Assembly: GCA_005883355.1 (NCBI GenBank)
Contig: VAXG01000035.1
Coordinates: 22,119 to 86,118 of the forward strand
DNA from: Actinomycetota bacterium
GTDB lineage: Bacteria; Actinomycetota; Thermoleophilia; Gaiellales; Gaiellaceae
Length of the DNA stretch: 64,000 bases
Reading direction: 5' to 3'
The position numbers and the translations under genes were made by a program. Positions 32,672 to 39,783 of this stretch are shown in pieces. Below the pieces are notes generated by a model. It was not told where the DNA came from and did no database searches. It saw only the letters and a list, made by a program, of their open reading frames with translations. Position 1 is the stretch's first letter, and each line of letters starts with the position of its first letter.

Positions 32672-33486
32672 CGGCTGCCGTCGCAAAGGTGTACCGCTGG
32701 GAGATCGCGAAGCTCCTCGCGCAGAAGCGCACCTACCTCGGTCTCGTCAGTGCGATGGCCGTGCCACTCATCTTCGTCGTCGTCCTCGTGCTCCAGTCTG
32801 GTGGGCCGAACGACGTTCCGCTCGGCCGCTACATCCGCGACACGGGCCTGGCGACGCCGTTCGTGGTCCTGTTCTTCATGTCGATCTGGGGCTTCCCGCT
32901 CATCACCGCGCTCGTCGCCGGTGACATCGTCGCGTCCGAGAGCCAGAACGGAACGTTGAAGACGATCCTCACGCGCTCGCGCAGTCGTGGCGAGATCTTC
33001 GTCGGCAAGATTCTGGCGTCGATCACCTACACCCTCGTCATCGTTTTCGCGATGGGGATCGTGGGCGCCGTCGCCGGGAGCATCGCGTGGGGCTTCCACC
33101 CGCTCACCTCTCTCTCCGGCACGCAGGTCTCGGCCGCGCACGGAGTCGCCCTGCTTGCCGGGAGCCTCGCGTTGTACGTGCTCCCCCTCGCCGGCATCGC
33201 CGCCTTCGCCGTGCTCCTTTCGACCGTAACGCGCAACAGCGCGGCCGCCGTGGTCGGTGCGTTGATGTGGGCACTGCTGATGCAGCTCCTCGGCGTGCTC
33301 CCCGGAACGGAGGCCATTCGCCCGTACCTTCTCGGCACGCAGTTCGAAGCCTGGCACGGCTTCCTGCGAATTCCGGCCGATTGGACACCGGTGATCCGGG
33401 CACTGTGGGTGTGCGCGCTTTACATCGCAGCACCTCTCGCGACCGCCTACGTCGTCTTCCTGCGACGCGACGTCGCCGGCGACTAG
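32668..33486 (+). CDS. ABC-2 type permease
   Basis: A 272-residue polytopic permease with about six helices (VPLIFVVVLVLQSGG near the N-terminus, FVVLFFMSIWGFPLITALVA, and GVALLAGSLALYVLPLAGIA). The cytoplasmic SESQNGTLKTILTRSRSRGE loop is typical of ABC-2 permeases and docks with the ATPase. ATG 32668 overlaps the ATPase stop. The stop lies within a bidirectional terminator hairpin, ending the operon. Confidence 0.9.
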   Translation: MTAAVAKVYRWEIAKLLAQKRTYLGLVSAMAVPLIFVVVLVLQSGGPNDVPLGRYIRDTGLATPFVVLFFMSIWGFPLITALVAGDIVASESQNGTLKTILTRSRSRGEIFVGKILASITYTLVIVFAMGIVGAVAGSIAWGFHPLTSLSGTQVSAAHGVALLAGSLALYVLPLAGIAAFAVLLSTVTRNSAAAVVGALMWALLMQLLGVLPGTEAIRPYLLGTQFEAWHGFLRIPADWTPVIRALWVCALYIAAPLATAYVVFLRRDVAGD

Positions 33487-33502
33487 CTCTTCCTGAGAGC
33501 TA
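33484..33502. terminator. bidirectional hairpin between convergent genes
   Basis: TAGCTCT (33484-33490) and AGAGCTA (33496-33502) pair around TCCTG. The permease stop TAG forms the left arm and the PAC2 stop lies in the right arm, so the hairpin serves both genes. Confidence 0.6.
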
Positions 33503-34396
33503 AGGCTGTTCCGACGGGCCACGCTCGGGCCCGCCGTTGCCGCGCTCGCGCTCGCGCAGGAAACGCGTGAGCTCGGCCGCAAGCGATTCGCCGGAAGGTA
33601 TGTCCTCCTCGTCCTCGAGTAGCTCGGCGCGCTGCTCGAGCTCTTCCACGTATGCCTGGGTCTCTTCGTCCGACGCGACCGCCTCCGTCACCTGCTCGCT
33701 GTAGCGCTCCGAGGCCTCCTGGAGCTCGGCCGTGTCGATCTGTGTCCCGAGTATGTCGCCGAGGCGCTGACAGAGCGCGAGCGCGGCACGGGGGCTCGGC
33801 GCGAGCGAGACGTAGTGCGGGACGGCGGCCCAAAGACTGACCGAAGGAATGCTTGCGTGGTTGCACGCGTCGTGGAGCACACCGACGACGCCCGTCGGGC
33901 CTTCGTAGCGTGAGCGCTGCAGACCCAGACGCTCGACCAGTTCCGGATCGGTCGCACCGCCGGTCACCGGTGACGGCCGTGTGTGCGGCACGTCCGCGAG
34001 CAACGAGCCGAGCGTGATGAGCATCTCGACACCGAGCTCCCGTGCAAGGTCGACGATCATGCCGGTGAAGGTCTGCCAGCGAAGGTTCGGCTCGATCCCC
34101 AGTAGCAGAACGGCATCGCGATCGAGATCCGGGATCGGCGCATGGTAGAAGGCGTTCTCGGGCCAGTCGATGTGCCGCGTCTGACCATCGACGAGCGAAA
34201 CGTGCGGGCGGGTCGCCTGGAAGTCGAAGAAGCTCTCCGGCTCGATGTCGGCGAACCGGTCCGCCTCCCAGATCTTGGCGAGATAGCCACCGGCGAGCGA
34301 CGCGCCCTGGCCGCCGTCGTTCCAACCGCGAAAAGCTGCGATCAGAACCGGCTCACGGAGGCTCGGCCGGTCGACGATGCGAAGTTCTTCAGCGAT
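33500..34396 (-). CDS. PAC2 family protein, probable ATC start
   Basis: A 298-residue PAC2 (proteasome assembly chaperone 2-like) protein: EPVLIAAFRGWNDGGQGASL at the start, LLLGIEPNLRWQTFTGMIVD, EMLITLGSLLADVPHTRPSP and SVSLWAAVPHYVSLAPSPRA. The C-terminus is acidic and coiled (QAYVEELEQRAELLEDEED). The conserved N-terminus begins before any ATG, GTG or TTG, and a stop blocks the frame upstream at 34408-34406. ATC 34396 lies 6 nt after TAGACT, the spacing shared with other genes here, so translation probably starts at ATC on a leaderless mRNA. It overlaps the ctaA end by 8 bp. Confidence 0.75.
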   Translation of the reverse strand: MAEELRIVDRPSLREPVLIAAFRGWNDGGQGASLAGGYLAKIWEADRFADIEPESFFDFQATRPHVSLVDGQTRHIDWPENAFYHAPIPDLDRDAVLLLGIEPNLRWQTFTGMIVDLARELGVEMLITLGSLLADVPHTRPSPVTGGATDPELVERLGLQRSRYEGPTGVVGVLHDACNHASIPSVSLWAAVPHYVSLAPSPRAALALCQRLGDILGTQIDTAELQEASERYSEQVTEAVASDEETQAYVEELEQRAELLEDEEDIPSGESLAAELTRFLRERERGNGGPERGPSEQP

Positions 34397-35324
34397 CGGC
34401 GAAGTCTACGTTCGGCCGGAAGAACAGCGTCGCAAGGGCGACCGTGCCGACCCAGACGGTCGCGGCCAGGAAGACGTGTGCCAGTACGAGCCCCCAGGGG
34501 AGATGCGTCCGCCACTGCAGCTCCCCCAGCCCCATCTGGACCAGCAACAGCACGAAAACTGCCGCGCCGAGCTTGAAGAGACGCGGCGCGCGATCGCGGC
34601 GCGCGGCGAGGTAACCGAGGCTGAAGAGGAAGGTCAGCAGAAAGATCCCGACGATCATCGCGTGGGCGTAGACGAACGGCGCCAACCGTCCCAGCCGACC
34701 GATCTTGTTAGCGGCCCCGCCGCCGGAGTGGGGCCCGGAGGCGGTTGCGAGCGATCCGCTCACTATGAGCACGAAGCCGGCGGCTGCGAACGCGAGCCCG
34801 AGCCGGCGCAGCTCCGGTGGGACGAGCGGGTCGATTCGGCCGACGACCGCAGCACGGATTTCGAGGACGAGGATCGTCGCGCCCGCGAGCAATGCGATCG
34901 ACAGGAGCAGATGGACCATGACGATCGGCCAGCGAAGGTCGGTCGCAATTGCGAGCAAACCGATCGGGGCCTGCGCCAGCGTGCCGAGGAAGATGGCAAG
35001 CGCGACCCGCCGAACGAAGCGTGGGAGCCCCGGCACCCGCCGCACCGCGAGCCACGCGAGCAGCGCCACCGCGATCGTCACTCCGCCGACCAGACGATTG
35101 CCGAACTCGACGAAGGCGTGCGCGTTCTTGGCCGGCAGGGGATGGCCCGCTTCGCAGCCCGGCCAGTGCCGGCAACCGAGTCCGGAGTCGGTGAGCCGCA
35201 CCGCAGCGCCGGTGCCGACGATGAGCCACAGTGCTCCGAGCTGTACGAGCACGAGCGGATAGATCTGCGCGGGACTGAGAGCGAGCGCCCGAAGCCGAGC
35301 GAGCGCCGTGGGCTGGGCGTGCAC
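34389..35324 (-). CDS. ctaA: heme A synthase (COX15/CtaA family)
   Basis: A 311-residue membrane protein with about eight helices; it oxidises the C8 methyl of heme O to make heme A for cytochrome oxidase. It has GTGAAVRLTDSGLGCRHWPG with CxxxC-like cysteines in the first loop (GLGCRHWPGCEAG), His in FVEFGNRLVGGVTIAVALLA (heme ligand region), and MVHLLLSIALLAGATILVLE with a second His pair. GTG 35324 is 7 nt after TAGACT. The opposite side of the leader runs toward apgM. Confidence 0.9.
   Translation of the reverse strand: MHAQPTALARLRALALSPAQIYPLVLVQLGALWLIVGTGAAVRLTDSGLGCRHWPGCEAGHPLPAKNAHAFVEFGNRLVGGVTIAVALLAWLAVRRVPGLPRFVRRVALAIFLGTLAQAPIGLLAIATDLRWPIVMVHLLLSIALLAGATILVLEIRAAVVGRIDPLVPPELRRLGLAFAAAGFVLIVSGSLATASGPHSGGGAANKIGRLGRLAPFVYAHAMIVGIFLLTFLFSLGYLAARRDRAPRLFKLGAAVFVLLLVQMGLGELQWRTHLPWGLVLAHVFLAATVWVGTVALATLFFRPNVDFADR
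34403..34408 (-). promoter_or_regulatory. -10 hexamer TAGACT before the ATC start of PAC2
   Basis: TAGACT (minus strand) includes the in-frame TAG stop and is followed by 6 nt and ATC 34396. Confidence 0.5.
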
Positions 35325-35331
35325 GGTCTCG

Positions 35332-35337
35332 AGTCTA
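35332..35337 (-). promoter_or_regulatory. -10 hexamer TAGACT, leaderless ctaA start
   Basis: TAGACT then 7 nt then GTG 35324. Confidence 0.5.
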
Positions 35338-35338
35338 T

Positions 35339-36586
35339 TCAGAGAGGATCGAGAATCGCCGGGTACCCGTCAGCGCCGTCGAACGGGGTCGGGCGCGAGC
35401 CCATGAACAGCGGACGGTCCGCAGCGTTCAGCAGCACCGGCATCATGTCCGGCCCACGCAGTTGGCCGAGGATTCCCTCCGCGCATGTCGACTCGCCGAA
35501 CTCGCGGACGCGGTCCGCACGTACGCCCGGACCCGCGACGACGAACGGAACCGGATCGCCCGAATGAATCACGTCCGGAGACGCAGGGGTCGCGTGATCG
35601 CCGGTCAGGCAAACGACGGCGCGGTCCGCCGGCAAGTCACCGAGTGCCGTGTCGAGCGTCTCGATCATCGCCTGCTTCAGCCGAGGATCCTTCGTATGCC
35701 CCGCGGCATCCGCGCTCTTGACGTGACAGAAGACGAACGTGTCGCCCGCATCGAGCCGCTCCCGTGCGAGCGCGACGCGGCCGCGCAGATCGGCTGCCGC
35801 ATCATCCGTCTCGGCCTCCGCCCGCGCATCGAGGCCGACCGCACGCGCAAGCCCACGGAGGAACGCGGAGCTCGCAATGAAGGTTCCACGCAGCCCGTGC
35901 CGCTGCTCGAACGTCGGGACGTCGTGCGGCCTGCCCCACCACTTCAGCGTGATCACGTTGAAGCGCTCGCCTTCGAGCCGTCGCATCACCTCACGAGTCC
36001 ACTCTTCGGCCGCACGCGCGGTTCGCTCTGCTTCAGGAGCGAGCGCCTGCGGACGCAACACGGGATGGCGGTCACGGAAGAACGCGTCGCTATCGGTTAC
36101 GCGCTCGTCCGCCCCACCACCCGCAACCCTGAGAACGGCTTCGCCGCGCCACACGTGGACGAGCGAGAAGGTGAGACCGTCGATCGTGATGCCGTCGCAT
36201 GCCTCGACGAGTCGCTCCGCCTCCGCCGCGTCCCGATCCGGATCTGGTCGCCCGGTGAGCCACCAGCCGTCCTCCCGGCGCTCGGCCGGCCGGAGTGCCG
36301 CGTAGGCGAAGACGTGGTCTGGGCTCACCGTCTGCCCGCGGCCGAGTGCCTCGAAGACAGCGCGGCCGGGGAACTCGTCGGACCGGTAGCCGAACATCGA
36401 CCAGTGTGCGACCTCGCTGGAAGGCGCGCGCCCAGGGCCGATCGCGTACAGGACTCCGCAGGAACCCCCGGAGCAGAGGCGGTCGAGATTTGGCGTCGTA
36501 GCGGCCTCGAGCCCGCTGCTTCCACCAAGCGACTCGTGAGCACGGTCGGCAAGCCCGTCCAGCAGGAAGACGACGATCGGATGCAT
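35339..36586 (-). CDS. apgM: 2,3-bisphosphoglycerate-independent phosphoglycerate mutase, archaeal type
   Basis: A 415-residue alkaline-phosphatase-superfamily mutase that interconverts 3- and 2-phosphoglycerate. It has the metal Asp in IVVFLLDGLADRAH, the catalytic Ser region in GRAPSSEVAHWSMFGY, and the late metal cluster FCHVKSADAAGHTKDP and VVCLTGDHATPASPDVIHSG. The spacing fits ApgM rather than GpmI (shorter, no extra insertion). It directly abuts the nicotinamide-nucleotide adenylyltransferase gene (TGA then ATG), which follows selD, a likely operon. Confidence 0.88.
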   Translation of the reverse strand: MHPIVVFLLDGLADRAHESLGGSSGLEAATTPNLDRLCSGGSCGVLYAIGPGRAPSSEVAHWSMFGYRSDEFPGRAVFEALGRGQTVSPDHVFAYAALRPAERREDGWWLTGRPDPDRDAAEAERLVEACDGITIDGLTFSLVHVWRGEAVLRVAGGGADERVTDSDAFFRDRHPVLRPQALAPEAERTARAAEEWTREVMRRLEGERFNVITLKWWGRPHDVPTFEQRHGLRGTFIASSAFLRGLARAVGLDARAEAETDDAAADLRGRVALARERLDAGDTFVFCHVKSADAAGHTKDPRLKQAMIETLDTALGDLPADRAVVCLTGDHATPASPDVIHSGDPVPFVVAGPGVRADRVREFGESTCAEGILGQLRGPDMMPVLLNAADRPLFMGSRPTPFDGADGYPAILDPL

Positions 36587-37105
36587 TCAGACGGGGACGC
36601 GCTCGAGCGACCGGATCACGCGGGCGACGCCAGGCGGCACGAGTGATTCCCAGCCGGCGCCGGAGCGGAGCGCCGCGCGCACCTCGGTTCCGGAGATCTC
36701 TTTGTCGACGCCCTCGTCGAGCACGACGACCCGATAGCCGGCGTCACGCATCCGCTCGAGCTTCGTGTCGCCCCACTCCGAGAACAGCCGCAAGTACTGG
36801 GTCACGCCTGAGGGCACATACGCGGACCACAGCTCGGGCTCGTTCACCGGAAAGGGAATCACGTGCGCGCGAATTCCCTCATCCTCGGCGACAGCCTCGA
36901 TCATCAGCAGCCGCTCGACGTAGGTGAACGGATTCGATTCGGGCAGGTGGCGGAACGGATCGCTCGGCTCTTCCCTGATGCGCTGCGGATCGGGATTCGT
37001 GATCCCGACGAACACCTCGCCGGACTGGGCGGCCGCTCCGCGCAGGTATTCGAGGTGTCCGTTGTGAAAGGGCTGGAACCGCCCGTGGATCATTCCCGCG
37101 CTCAC
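36587..37105 (-). CDS. nadM: nicotinamide-nucleotide adenylyltransferase-like
   Basis: A 172-residue nucleotidyltransferase (HUP fold). The signature is MIHGRFQPFHNGHLEYLRGA with the (H/T)xGH motif, and the second motif appears near the end as KEISGTEVRAALRSGAGWES (ISGTxVR). Archaeal-type NadM makes NAD from NMN and ATP. GTG 37105 overlaps the SelD stop by 4 bp; the more internal MIHGRF Met is a rival start. It is encoded with selD and apgM. Confidence 0.8.
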   Translation of the reverse strand: MSAGMIHGRFQPFHNGHLEYLRGAAAQSGEVFVGITNPDPQRIREEPSDPFRHLPESNPFTYVERLLMIEAVAEDEGIRAHVIPFPVNEPELWSAYVPSGVTQYLRLFSEWGDTKLERMRDAGYRVVVLDEGVDKEISGTEVRAALRSGAGWESLVPPGVARVIRSLERVPV

Positions 37106-38139
37106 TCGACGACGACGCCGGCGCCCTCCTCCACGCGACCGATCCTGCGAACGAAGAGCTTGCGCCCCGCGAACTCGGCCTCGAGGGCGGCGCCCTGTTC
37201 TGCGGGCAGGGAGACGAGCAGGCCGCCGGCGGTCTGCGGGTCATAGCCGAGCGCCGCAAGCGTGTCCGAGAGGCCGTTCGTCGTCACGTGCGCGGCGGCG
37301 AAGTCACGGTTGCGTGGATCGCCGCTCGTTCGCACCCCCTGGCGGGCGACGTCGAGAGCTCCATCGATGGCCGGGAACCGCTCAGACTCGAGGCGGATGC
37401 AGACGCCGCTGCGGTCGGCCACCTCGTGGGCATGGCCGAACAGACCGAAACCTGTGACGTCCGTGACGGCGTTCGGCTCGAGCCTGCGTAGGACCTCGGC
37501 CGCGTCCTTGTTCAACGTCCGCATCCACCGGATCGCGCGCTCGAGCTGCATGTCGCCGGCCCGTCCCTTCTTGTAGCCGGTCATGATCAAACCGGTCCCG
37601 AGCGGCTTCGTCAGGAAGAGCGCGTCGCCCGGCTTCGCGCCGTTCTTCGGCCAGATCCCGTCGGGACGAACCGTGCCGACGACGGCGAGCCCGTACTTCG
37701 GCTCAGCATCGCGAATGGTGTGACCGCCTGCGAGCAATCCGCCGGCAGCACGCACCTGCGCGTCCGCCGCGGCGAAGATCTCGGCGAGCATCTCCATCGG
37801 CAGCTCCTCGGGGAACGCAGCGATCGAGAGCGCAAGCAACGGAGTGCCGCCCATCGCGAAGACGTCATTGAGCGCATTCGTTGCTGCGATGGCACCGTAG
37901 TCGCCGGGATCGTCGACAACAGGCGGGAAGAAGTCGAGCGTGAAGATGAGCGCGCGCTCGTCGTCCAACCGGTAGACGGCTGCGTCGTCGGCGGGGGCGA
38001 GCCCAACGAGCAGGTCCTCCGCCTCCGCGGGGACGAAGCCCGCGAGCAACTGCTCGAGACGGGCCGCCGAATACTTCGCGGCGCAGCCGCCGCACGAGGC
38101 GAGGTCTGTCAACTTGACGCGCCCGGTGTCGATGTCCAA
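37102..38139 (-). CDS. selD: selenide, water dikinase
   Basis: A 345-residue SelD. It makes selenophosphate from selenide and ATP. The N-terminal active loop is LASCGGCAAKYSAARLEQLL, where Cys replaces the selenocysteine of some homologues and Lys is catalytic. Then come VGLAPADDAAVYRLDDERAL (metal Asp), AIAATNALNDVFAMGGTPLL and TDVTGFGLFGHAHEVADRSG. No selA, selB, selC or selenoprotein is recognised in the window, so the selenophosphate use (tRNA selenouridine or selenoprotein) is unknown. TTG 38139 has GGGAGGG 6 nt upstream and is the only start before the loop. Confidence 0.93.
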   Translation of the reverse strand: MDIDTGRVKLTDLASCGGCAAKYSAARLEQLLAGFVPAEAEDLLVGLAPADDAAVYRLDDERALIFTLDFFPPVVDDPGDYGAIAATNALNDVFAMGGTPLLALSIAAFPEELPMEMLAEIFAAADAQVRAAGGLLAGGHTIRDAEPKYGLAVVGTVRPDGIWPKNGAKPGDALFLTKPLGTGLIMTGYKKGRAGDMQLERAIRWMRTLNKDAAEVLRRLEPNAVTDVTGFGLFGHAHEVADRSGVCIRLESERFPAIDGALDVARQGVRTSGDPRNRDFAAAHVTTNGLSDTLAALGYDPQTAGGLLVSLPAEQGAALEAEFAGRKLFVRRIGRVEEGAGVVVE

Positions 38140-38174
38140 AACAGCCCTCCCGAGGGTTGAACCGCAAAATGTAG

Positions 38175-38205
38175 GGGTCTGTGGGCCTTTCGTCTACAGA
38201 CTCCG
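38175..38205 (-). promoter_or_regulatory. leader hairpin upstream of selD
   Basis: GGGGTCTGT and ACAGACTCC (one mismatch) bracket a loop in the selD leader. TACATT on the minus strand sits a little closer to the gene and may be a -10. Function uncertain; I found no known riboswitch match. Confidence 0.3.
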
Positions 38206-38266
38206 CTCGGTTCACCGTTGTTACGACGTGGTGACCGGTTCTATTCCCGCCTGCCAGGGGGAAAAG

Positions 38267-38298
38267 GCCACGGAGGAACCAGGCGGTTCCCCCGTGGC
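38267..38298. repeat. GGGGGAACC-family inverted repeat
   Basis: Arms GCCACGGAGGAACC and GGTTCCCCCGTGGC around AGGC, one mismatch. It shares the GGAACC/GGTTCCCCC core with hairpins at 17481-17502 and 21385-21410. A second partial copy (CGGTTCCCCC) ends at about 38334. It lies in the 249-bp gap between selD and the SDR gene, which holds no gene. Confidence 0.55.
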
Positions 38299-38388
38299 TT
38301 TCAGGGGAGAGGAGGAGCCTTTCGGTTCCCCCGCGCTCCAATTCTGCAGGGCGGGCGTCGAACCTTCCCGAGTTGAGAGGATGGCTCG

Positions 38389-39093
38389 ATGGAACGGGCA
38401 GCGCTCGTCACAGGGGGTTCCTCGGGTATCGGCTTCGCGATCGCAAGCATGTTGCGCGAGAACGGCTTCGCCCTGACGCTCGCCGCCAGGACCCGGACGA
38501 AGGTCGAAGCTGCGGCCGAGACGCTCGACGCATATGCCGTCACGGCTGACGTTGCGAACGCGGATGACTGCCGGCGCCTGGTCGAGGAGCATCGCGCACG
38601 GCACAGGCGGCTCGACCTGCTCGTGAACTCCGCCGGCGTAGGGATCGCAGGGCCGATCGACGAGCTCGAAACGAAGCACATCGACTTGCAGTTGAACGTC
38701 AACCTGCGCGGAACGCTGCTTGTGACTGCTGCGGCGCTACCGATGTTGCGCGAGAGCCACGGACTGATCGTGAACCTCGCCTCGATTGCGGGGACGGCCC
38801 CATCCCACCAGCTGCCCGTCTACGGCGCGACGAAGGCGGCGGTGATCAACTTCACGAGCGCCCTCAACAAGGGAGAGGAGAAGCACGGTGTGCGCGCGAC
38901 CGCGCTGAGCCCCGGCTTCGTGGACACGCCGATGACGTCGTGGGCTCCGGTCCCGCCCGAGCAGATGATCCGTCCGGAAGACTGTGCCGAAGTCGTCCGT
39001 GCCCTGCTGAATCTGAGCCCTTACGCACGGCTCCCGCACGTCGTGATCGAGCGTGTCAGCGTCGAAGGCTCCGTCTTCGGCGCAGGCGCTTAG
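38389..39093 (+). CDS. short-chain dehydrogenase/reductase
   Basis: A 234-residue classical SDR. It shows the cofactor motif ALVTGGSSGIGFAIASMLRE, the NSAG motif LLVNSAGVGIAGPIDE, and active site SIAGTAPSHQLPVYGATKAA with Ser, Tyr and Lys (YxxxK). Arg22 and the ALTLAARTRTK segment suggest NADPH. It has an SD-like GAGAGGA before ATG. Substrate unknown; monocistronic. Confidence 0.92.
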   Translation: MERAALVTGGSSGIGFAIASMLRENGFALTLAARTRTKVEAAAETLDAYAVTADVANADDCRRLVEEHRARHRRLDLLVNSAGVGIAGPIDELETKHIDLQLNVNLRGTLLVTAAALPMLRESHGLIVNLASIAGTAPSHQLPVYGATKAAVINFTSALNKGEEKHGVRATALSPGFVDTPMTSWAPVPPEQMIRPEDCAEVVRALLNLSPYARLPHVVIERVSVEGSVFGAGA

Positions 39094-39111
39094 CGTGGCG
39101 GCTCGAAATCC

Positions 39112-39213
39112 CTAGAGCCCCCCTGCAGTGCGAATGATCTTCCAGAGCAGGTAGAGCCCGAGCACGAACGCGCAGCAGAAGCCGCCGAAGGCGAGCCAGC
39201 GAAGATCGTGCAC
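39112..39213 (-). CDS. 33-residue single-helix membrane peptide, start uncertain
   Basis: On the minus strand the frame ending at 39112 reads HDLRWLAFGGFCCAFVLGLY and LLWKIIRTAGGL, one membrane helix with basic end. GTG 39213 is the only usual start; the frame stays open upstream as PEILLVSSALLARV, with a GGAG just before, so a non-canonical start is possible. It is the last of several small minus-strand genes behind the second XRE-TPR gene. Family unknown. Confidence 0.4.
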   Translation of the reverse strand: MHDLRWLAFGGFCCAFVLGLYLLWKIIRTAGGL

Positions 39214-39256
39214 GCGCGCCAGGAGAGCGGACGAGACGAGCAGTATCTCCGGAGCT

Positions 39257-39463
39257 CTAGGCTTGGAAACGCGTTGGCTTCACGCGTTGCCGCGCGAGGT
39301 AGTGGTCGACCGCCTCTCGATGAACGCGGAGGACACGGCCGACACGCACCGCATCCAGTCTGCCGCCGTGAATCAAGCGCCGGATCGTTTCCGGGTGCAC
39401 GCCGAGCTGGTCCGCAACCTCGCGAACGCTGACGAGCCCAGGGTCTCCGTCTCTAGACGACAC
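39257..39463 (-). CDS. excisionase/BldC-like helix-turn-helix protein
   Basis: A 68-residue DNA-binding protein of the HTH_17 (excisionase/MerR-like) family: LVSVREVADQLGVHPETIRR, then LIHGGRLDAVRVGRVLRVHR, AVDHYLARQRVKPTRFQA. In Actinobacteria such proteins include BldC; others are phage or element excisionases. GTG 39463 lacks an SD or TANNNT; the open frame reaches 39601, so the N-terminus is uncertain. It lies in the small-gene run behind the XRE-TPR regulator. Confidence 0.7.
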   Translation of the reverse strand: MSSRDGDPGLVSVREVADQLGVHPETIRRLIHGGRLDAVRVGRVLRVHREAVDHYLARQRVKPTRFQA

Positions 39464-39494
39464 CGTCCACTGCGAAGACTCGCACGTTCTTCGA

Positions 39495-39640
39495 TCACGC
39501 GCATTCGCCAGGCGAACATCGGACCGCCTCGAGCGACCCGGTGATGGGCGCGCCTCGCTCCGAACGGCTCCTCGTGGAGCCACAGCCTGCCGCCCGCGCA
39601 ATCAGCGCAAAGGCGACGAGCAAAGCGCGCGCACACTCAC
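39495..39640 (-). pseudogene. small lipoprotein-like gene with a probable frameshift
   Basis: On the minus strand GTG 39640 gives MSVRAL, then the frame ends early. The neighbouring frame continues as LLVAFALIARAAGCGSTRSR with a lipobox-like RAAGC, and ends at 39495 with ECA. One added base near 39623 would join them into a 48-residue lipoprotein. TAGAGT overlaps the upstream peptide stop just before the GTG. It could also be a TTG-started peptide (39623). It lies directly after the exported 37-residue peptide. Confidence 0.4.
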
Positions 39641-39641
39641 T

Positions 39642-39755
39642 CTAGATCTCTGCGCCGTCGTGCGGCCCGTCAGGCAAGAAAGCGAGCGCAGGCAGCAGGG
39701 CGGTCACGATGAGGATCGCGAAGACCGCGAAATAGATGATGCGAGCTTTGGACAC
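39642..39755 (-). CDS. 37-residue exported peptide with a near-perfect SD
   Basis: The gene sits 28 nt after the XRE-TPR stop. It starts MSKARIIYFAVFAILIVTAL, a hydrophobic helix with a signal-peptide-like N-terminus, and ends PDGPHDGAEI, a hydrophilic tail as in pro-peptides. AAAGGAGGTGA, a near-perfect anti-16S complement, lies about 8 nt before GTG 39755, in contrast to leaderless neighbours. The SD is in a small hairpin (CTCCT-CGAA-AGGAG). Together with the TPR regulator it resembles a PapR/Phr-type signal peptide; function is inferred, and it could instead be a membrane effector. Confidence 0.6.
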   Translation of the reverse strand: MSKARIIYFAVFAILIVTALLPALAFLPDGPHDGAEI

Positions 39756-39783
39756 GGTGGTCACCTCCTTTCGAGGAGTGGCT

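Noticed and set aside
35462..36646. 394-residue plus-strand frame over apgM
   Set aside because: It is Arg-rich shadow coding of high-GC antisense DNA; no family motif, no promoter, and the minus strand is clearly apgM.
38140..38260. tRNA-like GGTTCAACCCTC and GGTTCTATTCCC segments upstream of selD (possible tRNA-Sec)
   Set aside because: No cloverleaf or UCA anticodon arm can be folded around them.
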